Assembly: GCA_018241325.1 (NCBI GenBank)
Contig: JAFEEB010000009.1
Coordinates: 1-64,000 of the forward strand
Reading direction: 5' to 3'
Length of the DNA: 64,000 bases
Source of the DNA: Pseudomonadota bacterium
Lineage (GTDB): Bacteria; Pseudomonadota; Gammaproteobacteria; Burkholderiales; Burkholderiaceae_C
The stretch's first letter is position 1. Each line of letters starts with the position of its first letter. The notes under the pieces are model-generated. The model had not been told where the DNA came from and made no database searches. It saw nothing but the letters and a program-made list of their open reading frames with translations. A program made the position numbers and the translations under genes. Below, in pieces: positions 40,595-51,676 of the stretch.

Positions 40595-41097
40595 GGTGAA
40601 GTCCTCCAAAGGTACTGCCTGGCACACGGTCCGGTCGGCAGGCTGATTTCAGCCGGTCCACCGGGACTTTGACTTGGCCGTTGCGGTTGTGCTGCGGATG
40701 CCGACCCGCTGGTGACCTTGTCGGGCTCCAGTTTCGTTGGGGTGCCAAGTCCTGCCAATCGCCTCAAATGGATACACCGCGCGGCGTAGCCCGGCCGGTT
40801 GGCCAACAGCCTCCAGCGTGCAGCGCCTCGGCGTGCAGCGGCGATCAGGTGCTGCAAAAATTGCAGTGGTATCCACAATTTTTCTAGGTAGTTACTGAAT
40901 GTATGTATTGCAATGAGGAGAAAATAATTTGAGAATGATCATGCTTTTTGTTGCACACTCGCCACGCATTCGTAAATAAGTGCTGTTTCGTGTAAGCCGA
41001 GCGCTCGTGAACACCGGGTCTTGACGACCCGTCTGGACGAAGTTTCGGGGCAAGGGGTTACAGGTGTCACAACCTGGGGGGTTGGAGGGAGATGAAT
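40595..41097. promoter_or_regulatory. Long divergent intergenic region between fibre-like operon and regulator
   Basis: These 500 gene-free bases hold an AT-rich stretch (about 40860-40975) unlike the surrounding DNA, an ATTGCAAT palindrome at 40906 and, nearer the regulator, two perfect inverted repeats (see next entry). On the minus strand a TTGCAA with 17-base spacing to a poor -10 can be found near 40890-40912. The length and composition suggest a heavily regulated divergent promoter, as at csgBAC/csgDEFG. No RNA gene was recognised. Confidence 0.6.
41015..41076. promoter_or_regulatory. Two inverted repeats upstream of the NarL-type regulator
   Basis: CGGGTC-N5-GACCCG at 41015-41031 and CAGGT-N6-ACCTG at 41061-41076 are perfect. 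The second ends 7 bases before the GGAGGG ribosome-binding site. They may be operators (autoregulation) or a leader structure. Confidence 0.4.
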
Positions 41098-41874
41098 ATG
41101 AACAACGTGATGGAATGGCCCGGTGCGGCGTCGCTGGGCGGGGTTGTCGGGGCTGTCGCAGCTTCGGCCGAGACTTGGCCGCCGTTCCTGCGTGGCCAGC
41201 GCGAGCGACCGGCCCGGGTGCTGCTGGCCGACGACGACCCGCACATGTGCCGGGTGATTGCGCAAGAGTTGCTGGCCGACGCCCGCATCCACCTGGTGGC
41301 GCAGGCCCATTCGCTGCGCGAGGGGCGGCGCCTGATGGGCCAGCACGACATCGACGTGCTGCTGGTGGACCTGAACCTGGGCGACGGCACGGGCTTCGAG
41401 CTGATCGAGCACATGAAGAGCGTGCACCCCGTGGCCGAGGCGGTCGTCGTCTCGGCGATGGAGGATGAGGAGCATGCCATTCATGCGTTCGAGCTGGGGG
41501 CGTCGGGCTATCTGGTGAAGGGCTCGTGGTTTGGCAACTTCGCGCAGGCGGTGCTGCAGGTGATCAATGGCGGCGCCACCATCACGCCCAATCTGGCGCG
41601 GCGGCTTTTGCGCCGTCTGGGTGGCCATGGCGATGCGGCGGCTGGCACCCCGGCGGTAGCCCGCCACGGCGGCCACGGCGAGCACCTGTCCGAGCGTGAG
41701 CGCGAAATCCTGCGTCTGGTGGCCAGCGGCTTTACCAGCGGCGAGATCGCCAAGCGCCTGCTCATCAGCGCGCAGACCGTGAACACGCACATCAAGAACG
41801 TTTACCGCAAGTTGCAGGTGCGCACGCGCGCCCAGGCCGTCACCCTGGCATCGCAGTACGGCCTCTTGTTCTGA
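41098..41874 (+). CDS. NarL/LuxR-type response regulator
   Basis: The 258-residue product has a receiver domain (about 38-155: ADDDP acidic pair, phospho-acceptor Asp 91 in LLVDLNLG, switch Lys in GYLVKGSW) and a C-terminal LuxR/GerE helix-turn-helix (about 195-255: LSEREREILRLVASGFTSGE, then SAQTVNTHIKNVYRKL). ATG 41098 is 9 bases from GGAGG; ATG 41092 is only 3 bases from it and less likely. The N-terminal 35 residues before the receiver are atypical. It forms a pair with the kinase gene 53 bases downstream and is divergent from the fibre-like operon, its likely target, much as CsgD is to csgBA. Confidence 0.9.
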   Translation: MNNVMEWPGAASLGGVVGAVAASAETWPPFLRGQRERPARVLLADDDPHMCRVIAQELLADARIHLVAQAHSLREGRRLMGQHDIDVLLVDLNLGDGTGFELIEHMKSVHPVAEAVVVSAMEDEEHAIHAFELGASGYLVKGSWFGNFAQAVLQVINGGATITPNLARRLLRRLGGHGDAAAGTPAVARHGGHGEHLSEREREILRLVASGFTSGEIAKRLLISAQTVNTHIKNVYRKLQVRTRAQAVTLASQYGLLF

Positions 41875-41927
41875 TAGGGCTGGGAGGCGAGGGCGCCTGG
41901 CCCGCACCTTGACAAAGGAAGGACACC

Positions 41928-43178
41928 ATGAACAGCGCGATGCTGTTGCCCTGGGTGGCTTTGCTCACACCGCTGACCGTGATCGGCTGGACGCTGGGCA
42001 GCCAGCGCGGACGCCGCCGCCGGCTCGACCGATGGTTCGGCGCAACGCTGCTGTCTTTTGCGGCGCTGGCCTTGCTGGACCTCTGGTCTCCGAGCAGCAC
42101 GCTGGACCCGGACACCTTGACGGTCGTCTCCCATGTGGCCTATCAGCTGATGGCCCTTGGCGTCATCTTGTTCCTGCTGCACACAGTTCAGGGTTTGCGG
42201 CCACTGCAGCTGGGGGTGGTGGGGTTGCAAGCGGCGCTCGGCTTGGTGTTGGCGACGCACGTCGCGCCCTTCGAGCATCCGCCATTGGCCTGGGCCGCTG
42301 TCAACGTTGTGTGCGCTTCGGTCCTGTTGCTGACGCTGGTGCGGGCCGTGCTGGTGCGCCGGGCCGGTGCGTCCGGCTGGATGGTGCTGATGGCGGCGCT
42401 GGCGAGCCTGAACGTGATGTTGGGCGACTTCGACGATGCCGCCGGCGGTGCCATGGGGACCTCATGGTCGCAGGTGCTGCTGACCTTGATTCTGCTGGCG
42501 TTGTGGCTGGCCTGCACGCGCGGCGTGGGCCGGCGGCGGCCGCACGGTCAGCGCGCCGCCACGGGGCTGGACCGCCAGCGGCTGGCGCAGGACTTGCACG
42601 ACGGCGTGGGCTCGCACCTGACTTCGATCATCTCGGCGCTGGACGCGGGCTCGGCGCGAGAGCGCTCGACCGCCGCCCTGCTGCAAGAGTGCCTGGTCGA
42701 GCTCAAGCTGCTGGTGGACGGCATGGCGACGGATGCATCGGTGCTGAGCCTGCTGGCCAGCCTGCGCTATCGGGTCGAGCCCCTGTTGCAAACCGCGCGC
42801 ATCCGCATGCACTGGATGGTGGCTGACGACGCGCTGCTGGACAGCGTGCGTGGCGATGCGGCGCGGCACATCCTGAACCTGACCCAGGAGGCCCTGGCCA
42901 ACGTGCTGCGGCACTCGGGTGCCGACCGTGTCGAGATCACCTGCTGCATGCACAAGGGCGAGCAGGCCCTGATGCTGGAAATTGCCGACAACGGCGTCGG
43001 CTTGCGCGATGGCTCGGCAGCTGGCCTGGCGGCGCGCCAGCTGGGCAAGGGCCTGCGCGGCATGCAGGCGCGCGCGCACCAGCTGGGCGGGCGATTGACC
43101 ATCGAGTCCGCGCCGCAGCAAGGCACCCGCGTGCGGGCATGGGTGCCCTTGAGTTGCCTGCAAACCGAAGAAACCTGA
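41928..43178 (+). CDS. Sensor histidine kinase, NarX/DegS type
   Basis: The 416-residue membrane kinase has about six hydrophobic segments in the first 200 residues (a 7TM-like sensor region with no large periplasmic domain). A HisKA_3 dimerisation box follows with His 224 (RLAQDLHDGVGSHLTSI), then a HATPase domain (NLTQEALANVLRHSGA, DNGVGLRDG, GKGLRGMQARAHQLGG). It very probably phosphorylates the preceding NarL-type regulator. The sensed signal is unknown. AAGGAAGGACACC precedes the ATG. An intrinsic terminator follows. Confidence 0.9.
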   Translation: MNSAMLLPWVALLTPLTVIGWTLGSQRGRRRRLDRWFGATLLSFAALALLDLWSPSSTLDPDTLTVVSHVAYQLMALGVILFLLHTVQGLRPLQLGVVGLQAALGLVLATHVAPFEHPPLAWAAVNVVCASVLLLTLVRAVLVRRAGASGWMVLMAALASLNVMLGDFDDAAGGAMGTSWSQVLLTLILLALWLACTRGVGRRRPHGQRAATGLDRQRLAQDLHDGVGSHLTSIISALDAGSARERSTAALLQECLVELKLLVDGMATDASVLSLLASLRYRVEPLLQTARIRMHWMVADDALLDSVRGDAARHILNLTQEALANVLRHSGADRVEITCCMHKGEQALMLEIADNGVGLRDGSAAGLAARQLGKGLRGMQARAHQLGGRLTIESAPQQGTRVRAWVPLSCLQTEET

Positions 43179-43271
43179 TCGTCTGCGGGGCAGTCCAGGC
43201 CGCCGCGCCGCGGGCACCCGTGCAAGGGCGTTTGCCTGATCGCGATATGGCAAACTCAGCTGTTTTTGCAC

Positions 43272-43310
43272 GCCCCCGAGGCCGCGCTTTCGGGGGCTTC
43301 GGTTTTTTTT
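43272..43310 (+). terminator. Intrinsic terminator after the histidine kinase, abutting tex
   Basis: The stem CCGAGGCC/GGCTTCGG (43276-43283 with 43295-43302, one G-T pair) is followed directly by eight T. An alternative stem GCCCCCGA/TCGGGGGC (43272-43297) overlaps. The T-tract ends one base before the tex ATG. Confidence 0.8.
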
Positions 43311-43311
43311 C

Positions 43312-45783
43312 ATGCAGTCCATTTCTTCCCAGATCGCGTCCGAGCTGAAGGTGCGCGAAACGCAGGTGCAGGCGGCCATCGACCTGCTGGATGGCGGGGC
43401 CACCGTGCCCTTCATTTCCCGCTACCGCAAGGAGGCCACGGGCGGCCTTGACGATGTGCAGATGCGCGAGCTCGAGGCGCGCCTGGCCTATCTGCGCGAG
43501 TTGCATGAGCGGCGCGCCGCCGTGCTCAAGAGCATCGAGGAACAGGGCAAGCTCACGCCCGCGTTGCGCGCCACCATCGACGCCGCGGCCACCAAGCAGG
43601 AGCTGGAAGACCTGTACCTGCCCTACAAGCCCAAGCGCCGCACCAAGGGCCAGATCGCACGCGAATTCGGCATCGAGCCGCTGGCCGAGCGCCTGTTGGC
43701 CGACCCGGCGCTGGACCCGCAGCAAGAGGCCCAGGCCTTCGTCAAGGCCGAGAAAGGCGAGGGCGGCGAAGACTTCACCACCGTGGCGGCCGTGCTCGAC
43801 GGCGTGCGCGACATCCTGAGCGAGCGCTGGGCCGAGGATGCCGCGCTGGTGCAGAACCTGCGCGCGTGGCTGTGGGCCGATGGCCTGCTGCAAAGCAAGC
43901 TGGCCGCCGGCAAGAACGAGAACGATGCGGAGGTCGCCAAGTTTCGCGACTACTTCGACTACGACGAGCCGATCGGCCGCGTGCCATCGCACCGCGCCTT
44001 GGCCGTGTTTCGCGGGCGGCAATTGGAGGTGCTGGACGCCAAGCTGGTGCTGCCCGAGGCAGCCAGCCCCTCACCCGAACCATCTCCCCAAAGGGGCGAG
44101 GGAGCAAACAGCCGAAGCGCCGTGCACGCACACCCTCTCCCGCTTGCGGGAGAGGGCAGGGGTGAGGGTACGGCGGCCATCAAAACGCCAAGCCCCAGCC
44201 TTGCCGAAGGCCGCATTGCCTCGCACCTGGGCTGGTCGCACCAGGGCAGGGCAGCCGATGAGCTGCTGCGCAAGTGCGTCAGTTGGACCTGGCGCGTGAA
44301 GCTGAGCCTGTCCATCGAGCGCGACTTGTTCACCCGCCTGCGCGAGGGCGCCGAGGCGGTAGCCATCAAGGTGTTTGCCGACAACCTGCGCGATTTGCTG
44401 CTGGCCGCACCCGCCGGCCCCAGGGTGGTGATGGGGCTGGACCCCGGCATTCGCACCGGCGTGAAGGTGGCCGTGGTGGACACCACGGGCAAGCTTCTGG
44501 ACACCAGCACGGTGTACCCGCACGAGCCGCGCAAGGACTGGGAGGGCAGCTTGCACACCCTGTCCAAGCTGGTGCTCAAGCACGGCGTGCAGCTCATCGC
44601 CATCGGCAACGGCACCGCCAGCCGCGAGACCGACCGACTGGCGGGCGATCTCATCAAATTGATGCAAAAACAGGCACTGGCGCCCAGTGGACAAGCGCAG
44701 GCTGCTATCGAAAAAGTAGTCGTCAGCGAGGCCGGCGCATCCGTCTATTCGGCCAGCGAGTACGCCAGCGCCGAGCTGCCGGACGTCGATGTCAGCCTGC
44801 GCGGCGCCGCCAGCATTGCGCGGCGCCTGCAAGATCCGCTGGCCGAGCTGGTCAAGATCGATCCCAAGTCGATCGGGGTGGGCCAGTATCAGCACGACGT
44901 CAACCAGAGCGAGCTGGCGCGCACGCTGGACGCGGTGGTCGAAGACTGCGTCAACGGCGTCGGCGTGGACTTGAACACCGCCAGCGCGCCCCTGCTGACG
45001 CGCGTGTCCGGCCTGTCGGCGACGGCCGCCAAGGCCGTGGTGCGCTGGCGCGAAACCCATGGCGCGTTTGCCAACCGCCAGCAGCTGCTGCAAGTCGGCG
45101 GCCTGGGGCCCAAAACCTTCGAGCAGTGCGCGGGCTTCTTGCGCATCCGCGGCGGCGACAACCCGCTGGACATGACCGGCGTGCACCCCGAGACGTATCC
45201 GGTGGTCGAGCAGATCATCGTGGCTGCTGCCCGGCCGGTGGACCAGCTGATGGGCCGCGCCGAGCTGCTGCGCGGCCTGCGGGCCGAGCAGTTCGCGACG
45301 CCGGGCTTTGGTGTCGTCACGGTCAAGGACATCCTGGCCGAGCTGGAAAAGCCCGGCCGCGATCCGCGTGGCGACTTCAAGGTGGCGCGCTTCAACGAGG
45401 GGGTCGAAGGCATCGCCGATCTGCGCGAAGGCATGGTGCTGGAAGGCACCGTGAGCAACGTGGCCCAGTTCGGTGCTTTCGTCGATCTGGGTGTCCACCA
45501 GGACGGCCTGGTGCACGTCAGCCAGTTGGCCAACCGATTCGTGAACGACGCGCGTGAGGTCGTCAAGACCGGCCAGATCGTCAAGGTCAAGGTGCTTGAA
45601 GTCGATCAGGCGCGCGGGCGCATCAGCCTGAGCATGAAGCTGGACGCGGCCGCCGGCCGCCGCGAGCCACCCGGCAACCGTTTTGAAGCCGCCGGGCGCG
45701 GCCAGCGCCCCGTGCGTGACAGCGCCGCTCCACAGAGCACGGCGATGGCCTCGGCCTTTGAAAAGCTCAAGGCATTGCGTTGA
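43312..45783 (+). CDS. tex: Tex family RNA-binding transcription accessory protein
   Basis: Tex is a conserved RNA-binding factor with N-terminal helical domain, YqgF-like RNase-H fold, helix-hairpin-helix region and C-terminal S1 domain. All are visible: [20 protein letters not shown] (about 25-44), [47 protein letters not shown] and the S1 segment [20 protein letters not shown]. The 823-residue length exceeds the usual roughly 770-780. The excess is explained by in-frame repeats at about 252-286 (family C) and 447-470 (family B). The start lies one base after a terminator T-tract, with no Shine-Dalgarno. Confidence 0.95.
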   Translation: MQSISSQIASELKVRETQVQAAIDLLDGGATVPFISRYRKEATGGLDDVQMRELEARLAYLRELHERRAAVLKSIEEQGKLTPALRATIDAAATKQELEDLYLPYKPKRRTKGQIAREFGIEPLAERLLADPALDPQQEAQAFVKAEKGEGGEDFTTVAAVLDGVRDILSERWAEDAALVQNLRAWLWADGLLQSKLAAGKNENDAEVAKFRDYFDYDEPIGRVPSHRALAVFRGRQLEVLDAKLVLPEAASPSPEPSPQRGEGANSRSAVHAHPLPLAGEGRGEGTAAIKTPSPSLAEGRIASHLGWSHQGRAADELLRKCVSWTWRVKLSLSIERDLFTRLREGAEAVAIKVFADNLRDLLLAAPAGPRVVMGLDPGIRTGVKVAVVDTTGKLLDTSTVYPHEPRKDWEGSLHTLSKLVLKHGVQLIAIGNGTASRETDRLAGDLIKLMQKQALAPSGQAQAAIEKVVVSEAGASVYSASEYASAELPDVDVSLRGAASIARRLQDPLAELVKIDPKSIGVGQYQHDVNQSELARTLDAVVEDCVNGVGVDLNTASAPLLTRVSGLSATAAKAVVRWRETHGAFANRQQLLQVGGLGPKTFEQCAGFLRIRGGDNPLDMTGVHPETYPVVEQIIVAAARPVDQLMGRAELLRGLRAEQFATPGFGVVTVKDILAELEKPGRDPRGDFKVARFNEGVEGIADLREGMVLEGTVSNVAQFGAFVDLGVHQDGLVHVSQLANRFVNDAREVVKTGQIVKVKVLEVDQARGRISLSMKLDAAAGRREPPGNRFEAAGRGQRPVRDSAAPQSTAMASAFEKLKALR
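44067..44169. repeat. Family C repeat, copy C4, in frame inside tex
   Basis: The outer pair CCCCTCACCC..GGGTGAGG encloses CATCTCCCCAAAGGGGCGAG and the hairpin CCCTCTCCCGCTTGCGGGAG-AGGG. It adds about 35 codons (with [12 protein letters not shown]) between the first Tex domain and the conserved [11 protein letters not shown] segment. Confidence 0.85.
44652..44720 (-). repeat. Family B repeat, copy B8, in frame inside tex
   Basis: The reverse complement reads ACTTTTTCGATAGCAGCCTG then CGCTTGTCCACTGGGCGCCAG, matching the other B copies. It encodes [18 protein letters not shown] just before the conserved [13 protein letters not shown]. The peptide lines up with the one in truB. Confidence 0.82.
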
Positions 45784-45892
45784 GGAACCGCTGAAAAAAT
45801 CCCCCGCGGCGGGTGCCGGCGCCCGGGGCGATGCACGGCCATCGGACTGGGTGTTGCGACCCGGTGCAATCCTGCTGGCCCGTGTTGGGGGG

Positions 45893-46417
45893 TTGAATAT
45901 TACTTCATACGATGTGTATTATGTTAATAATAAATTGTGTGATGAATACCACGATTTGCGCCTGATCCGAGAGCAAGTGCCGAAGATTGACCCAAACCCA
46001 TTGTCAAGCACTCGCAACGAACTATCATCTGACGTAACCAAACGATTCAATCGTCCAGACGAGATTGCTTCTGCCATGCGATGGATTTCTACCCAAACGT
46101 TCGCGACGCTGTATGAGCGCCTGGTCAGCCGCAAGCCGGATGCGGGTGAAGTGGCGCACCGGCTTGAGGACATCCGCCATGCGATGCTTTCGCTGCTGGG
46201 CGATGAAGGGGTCGCACGCTACCCGCAACTGGCGCGGCGCATCGAGTTTTGCGTGGACGAAATGGCCTTGTGGTACGCCCGATCGGAGCTGATGGCAGCG
46301 CTGGCGGATCTGTATGACGAAGAAACGGCGCACCGGCGGCTGACGCGCCAGTCGGCCATGTTCAGGGGTCTGTTGCCCAAGAGCATGATGGCCCGGCCCA
46401 GCGCCATCCGCGGCTGA
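45893..46417 (+). CDS. Hypothetical protein with AT-rich 5' end
   Basis: I do not recognise this protein. The frame is open from inside tex (45683) but the part before 45784 overlaps tex. From 45893 (TTG) the product is 174 residues, with a charged N-terminal part (CDEYHDLRLIREQVPKID) and a helical C-terminal part (DEIASAMRWISTQTFATLYE onward) without signal or membrane segments. The first 180 bases are strikingly AT-rich, then composition returns to normal. TTGAAT-N18-TATTAT at 45893-45922 looks like a promoter, in which case translation would start later (for example ATG 46076). Start very uncertain. Confidence 0.45.
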   Translation: MNITSYDVYYVNNKLCDEYHDLRLIREQVPKIDPNPLSSTRNELSSDVTKRFNRPDEIASAMRWISTQTFATLYERLVSRKPDAGEVAHRLEDIRHAMLSLLGDEGVARYPQLARRIEFCVDEMALWYARSELMAALADLYDEETAHRRLTRQSAMFRGLLPKSMMARPSAIRG

Positions 46418-46444
46418 CCATTTCTCGCCGCTGGGCGCCGCGCT

Positions 46445-47413
46445 TCAGTGCAGGTGCCCCCACAGCAGCAGGGCTTCGCGCCCTTCCACCAGCAAGTCGA
46501 CGTGGGCGCCCACCGGCAGCAGCACCTTGGTGGGTGTGTGGCCGAATGGCAGGCCGGTCAGCACGGGGATTTTCAATTGCGCGCGCAAGTGGTCGATGAC
46601 CTTGGCCAGCGTGTAGCCACGGTCGTGCGGGCCCAGGCGGTAGTCGCTGAAGTCGCCCAGCACGATGGCCTTCTGGCGCGCCAGCACGCCGGCGTGCAGC
46701 AGTTGCAGCACCATGCGCTCGACGCGATATGGGTGCTCGCCCACCTCCTCCAGAAACAGCACGCCGCCCTTGACGTCGGGCCACCAGGGCGTGGCCAGCA
46801 CTGACGTGACCATGCACAGGTTGCCGCCCCACAGCGGCGCGTGCCGCGCCAGGCTGCCCTGGCGAGCACCGAGCGCCGCGACGTCCGCCGCACGCAGGCG
46901 CCAACCGGTGCCCTCGCCGACCCCGCTCACCAGGTCATCGAAGCAGGCCAGCATGATCTCGTCGGGGCCGCCTGTCGCCGCGCCGCCATGGCCCTCCGAC
47001 GCGTCCGCCGCATCGGCGGCGCCAAAGCCTTCGCACAAGGCCGGACCGGCCCAGGTGACGCTTTGGGAGCGCGCGAGCAAGCCCAGTTGCAGCGCCGTGA
47101 AGTCGCTGAACCCGACCCAGCGCGTGCCGCGCTCGACCGAACGGGCGATCTCGCGCCACGGCAGGCTCGGCAGCAGGCGCGTCAGGCCGTAGCCCCCGCG
47201 CGAGATCAGGGCCACATCGGCCCCGCTGGCCGCAGCGCGGCCCATGGCGGCCAGGCGGGTGGCGTCGTCACCGGCAAAGCGTTGCCAGCTGCTCAAGGCA
47301 TCGGGGTCGACCTCGACTTCGTGGCCCAGGGCCTGAAGCTGCTGGATGCCGCGGCGAAACGCGGCGCGGTCGCGCACGGCGCCCGAGGGCGAATAAACGT
47401 AGATGTGGGCCAT
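46445..47413 (-). CDS. ldcA: LD-carboxypeptidase (muramoyltetrapeptide carboxypeptidase, LdcA)
   Basis: LdcA removes the terminal D-Ala from muropeptide tetrapeptides during murein recycling in the cytoplasm. The 322-residue product has the S66-family features: SRGGYGLTRLLP, the nucleophile Ser in VGFSDFTAL, Glu in FLEEVGEHPYRVERM and His in GLPFGHTPTKVLLP. No signal peptide is present. The start at 47413 (MAHIYVYSPSG) matches the family. A family B copy lies directly upstream, between it and the TadA-fusion gene. Confidence 0.93.
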   Translation of the reverse strand: MAHIYVYSPSGAVRDRAAFRRGIQQLQALGHEVEVDPDALSSWQRFAGDDATRLAAMGRAAASGADVALISRGGYGLTRLLPSLPWREIARSVERGTRWVGFSDFTALQLGLLARSQSVTWAGPALCEGFGAADAADASEGHGGAATGGPDEIMLACFDDLVSGVGEGTGWRLRAADVAALGARQGSLARHAPLWGGNLCMVTSVLATPWWPDVKGGVLFLEEVGEHPYRVERMVLQLLHAGVLARQKAIVLGDFSDYRLGPHDRGYTLAKVIDHLRAQLKIPVLTGLPFGHTPTKVLLPVGAHVDLLVEGREALLLWGHLH

Positions 47414-47420
47414 GGGGCGG

Positions 47421-49754
<2,334 letters not shown>

Positions 49755-49816
49755 GGGTCGGGCTTTCGCGGTCGGTGGGGCCCGCCGATCGTACCGCGCC
49801 GGCAGCGCCAGGCCGA

Positions 49817-50482
49817 TCAGGCGTGCGGGGTGCGCTCCAGCCGATACACCACGGTCGAGAGCGCAGTCAGGCCGCGTGCGGCAAAGCCGGGTTCCTGCGA
49901 CAGGATGTCGCGGCGCTCCAAGCGCCGGACGTGCCAGTCGGGCGCGTGGTGTTGCACCACCTCCGGCTCGGCCACCGAAAAAGGAGGCCCGGCCATCTGC
50001 TCCTGCGGATACTCCAGGGTGACCAGCAGACCGCGGCAACCCGCGGGCAGCCGGGCCTGCAGCTCGCGGCAATAGCGGGCGCGCAACGCGGGTGGCAAGG
50101 CGATCAGGGCCGCGCGGTCATACACACCGGCGCAGTCGGCCAACACCGCTTCATCCAGGCCAAAGGCATCGCCACAGATCAGCTCGATCGGGCCCGCCAC
50201 GTGATGCGTGCCATAGCGCGAGGCATGCACCGCGGGTGTCAAGTGCTGCTCGGCAAAGAACTGCTCGACCGCCACCGGCGAGAGCTCCACCCCCAGCACG
50301 CGATGGCCCTGCTCGGCCAGCCACAGCATGTCCAGCGACTTGCCGGCCAAGGGCACGAACACGCGGCCACCCCGGGGGACGCCAACCGCCGGCCAGTGCT
50401 TTTGCAACAGGGGCAGCACGCGCGTCTGGTGAAACCCCGTTTGCCCCTCGCGCCAGCGTTGCAGCCAGAAGTCGTGTTCCAT
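49817..50482 (-). CDS. tpm: Thiopurine S-methyltransferase
   Basis: This SAM-dependent methyltransferase (221 residues) of the TPMT family may detoxify selenium, tellurite or thiopurines in bacteria. Diagnostic segments: [15 protein letters not shown] at the N-terminus, [51 protein letters not shown] and LVTLEYPQ. The ATG at 50482 fits the family. It stands alone, 62 bases upstream of the PaiB-like gene. Confidence 0.93.
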   Translation of the reverse strand: MEHDFWLQRWREGQTGFHQTRVLPLLQKHWPAVGVPRGGRVFVPLAGKSLDMLWLAEQGHRVLGVELSPVAVEQFFAEQHLTPAVHASRYGTHHVAGPIELICGDAFGLDEAVLADCAGVYDRAALIALPPALRARYCRELQARLPAGCRGLLVTLEYPQEQMAGPPFSVAEPEVVQHHAPDWHVRRLERRDILSQEPGFAARGLTALSTVVYRLERTPHA

Positions 50483-50638
50483 CGATGCCTCAATCCAACA
50501 GCAAGAGCCGCCCGTCAGTGTAGCGAGACTCGCCGAAAACGGCCTGGGGCTGCGCCGCTCCGCCGCAGACGCCGACAGAGCGCTGGCGCGCTACGCCGTC
50601 CCTGGGCGATTGCCAAGTCCCCGGACACGTCGCACGCA

Positions 50639-51280
50639 TCATGGAAGGCGAAGCACCTGCGCCCACGGGATGTCCGGTACGGGCTCGCAGTTCGCCACCA
50701 CGATGACTCGCCCGGTCGCGCTGCTGCGCCCTGCTTCCGTCGTCAGCGCGCCGCGCAGGTAGCGGATCGAGGCCCAATCGAGTGCCGCCTCGGGTTCGTC
50801 GATCAGCGTGAGCGGCGCACCGCTGGCCAGCGCTGCCGCCAGCAGCACCTTGCGCTTGCTGCCGGTGGACAGGCGAAACAACTCCTTGTGCAGATGTTCG
50901 GCCAGGCCCAGTCCCTGCGCATGGGCCTGCCAGTCGGCGGCGTCCCATCGTGGGTAGCGTGCCGCCAGGTCCTGCGCCCAGCGCGCGGGCGAAACCTCGG
51001 GCCATGGCGCGCGAGGATCGCGCCAGAACCGGTGTTGCGCGCCCGGCGCCGGCGCCGGGGTGCTGGGTTTTGTGCCGTTCCACTGCACGGTGCCCGCGTC
51101 CGCAGCAGCCTCGCCCGCCAGCACGCGCAGCAGGTGCGTCTTGGCGTCGCCCTCTTCATCGACGATGAGCGACAGGCCCGCCGGGAACACTGCGCTCAAG
51201 CCACTGACACGGGCGCAGTCGTCAGCACCCAAGCCGAGATGGGTCACGTGCAGGGATGCGTGGGGGGTGCCTGGGTTCAT
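50639..51280 (-). CDS. ABC transporter ATP-binding-like protein with degenerate Walker A
   Basis: The 213-residue protein looks like a CcmA-type single ABC ATPase: signature-like LSTGSKRKVLLAAALASGAP, Walker B LTLIDEPEAALDW. The P-loop is degenerate (DEEGDAKTHLL near 41-51, missing two of the glycines though Lys 47 and Thr 48 remain), and the D-loop/H-loop end is short. No permease lies nearby. It overlaps the broken LysR gene by ATGA. It may be a decaying gene or an ATPase-like regulator; function not assigned. Confidence 0.65.
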   Translation of the reverse strand: MNPGTPHASLHVTHLGLGADDCARVSGLSAVFPAGLSLIVDEEGDAKTHLLRVLAGEAAADAGTVQWNGTKPSTPAPAPGAQHRFWRDPRAPWPEVSPARWAQDLAARYPRWDAADWQAHAQGLGLAEHLHKELFRLSTGSKRKVLLAAALASGAPLTLIDEPEAALDWASIRYLRGALTTEAGRSSATGRVIVVANCEPVPDIPWAQVLRLP

Positions 51281-51612
51281 GGCGTGCGTTTTGCAGATGG
51301 TGCAGCCGTGATTTCCGTGATGCGCACCGTCCCGGCTGGTTTGTCACGCAGTTCTCCAACGGCCTTCAGTTCCGCCTCGATGGCCTCGAACTGCGGCGCC
51401 ACGGTCTGCAGCAGGCGCTCGCCCGCTGCCGTCGGGCGAACGCTGCGCGTCGTGCGGGTGAGCAGGCGCACCCCCAGCCGGTCCTCCAGCGCCCGGACGG
51501 TGTGGCTGAGGGCCGACTGCGACACCCCCATCCGAGCCGCCGCGCGTGTGAAACTCGTCTCGCGCGCCACCGCCATGAAGGCCGACAGGTCGTTGTAGTT
51601 TGTTCCAGCCAT
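51277..51612 (-). pseudogene. LysR-type regulator, truncated after the DNA-binding domain
   Basis: The 111 codons encode a full LysR helix-turn-helix domain (NDLSAFMAVARETSFTRAAA, then MGVSQSALSHTVRALEDRLG) and linker, but the product stops soon after the KPAGTVRIT segment that normally opens the effector domain. About 190 residues are missing. The tail (TAAPSAKRTP) reads into the ABC-like gene, whose ATG overlaps its stop. It sits at the edge of the degraded island, so a deletion event is the likely cause. An in-frame upstream ATG at 51642 is possible. Confidence 0.75.
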
Positions 51613-51676
51613 TGATGAGAAGAATTCAAAAGCGTTTGTCAAATCTACTACCTATTCAGAGGGATGCGCGGGCCAG

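Noticed and set aside
40935..40979. A 14-codon ORF (MIMLFVAHSPRIRK) in the regulator's upstream region
   Set aside because: GAGGAG is 14 bases away, too far, and nothing supports translation; kept only as a note for leader-peptide regulation.
45683..45892. Earlier start for the orphan gene after tex
   Set aside because: It would overlap about 100 bases of tex and encode Arg/Pro/Ala-rich shadow sequence; a start after 45784 is more likely.
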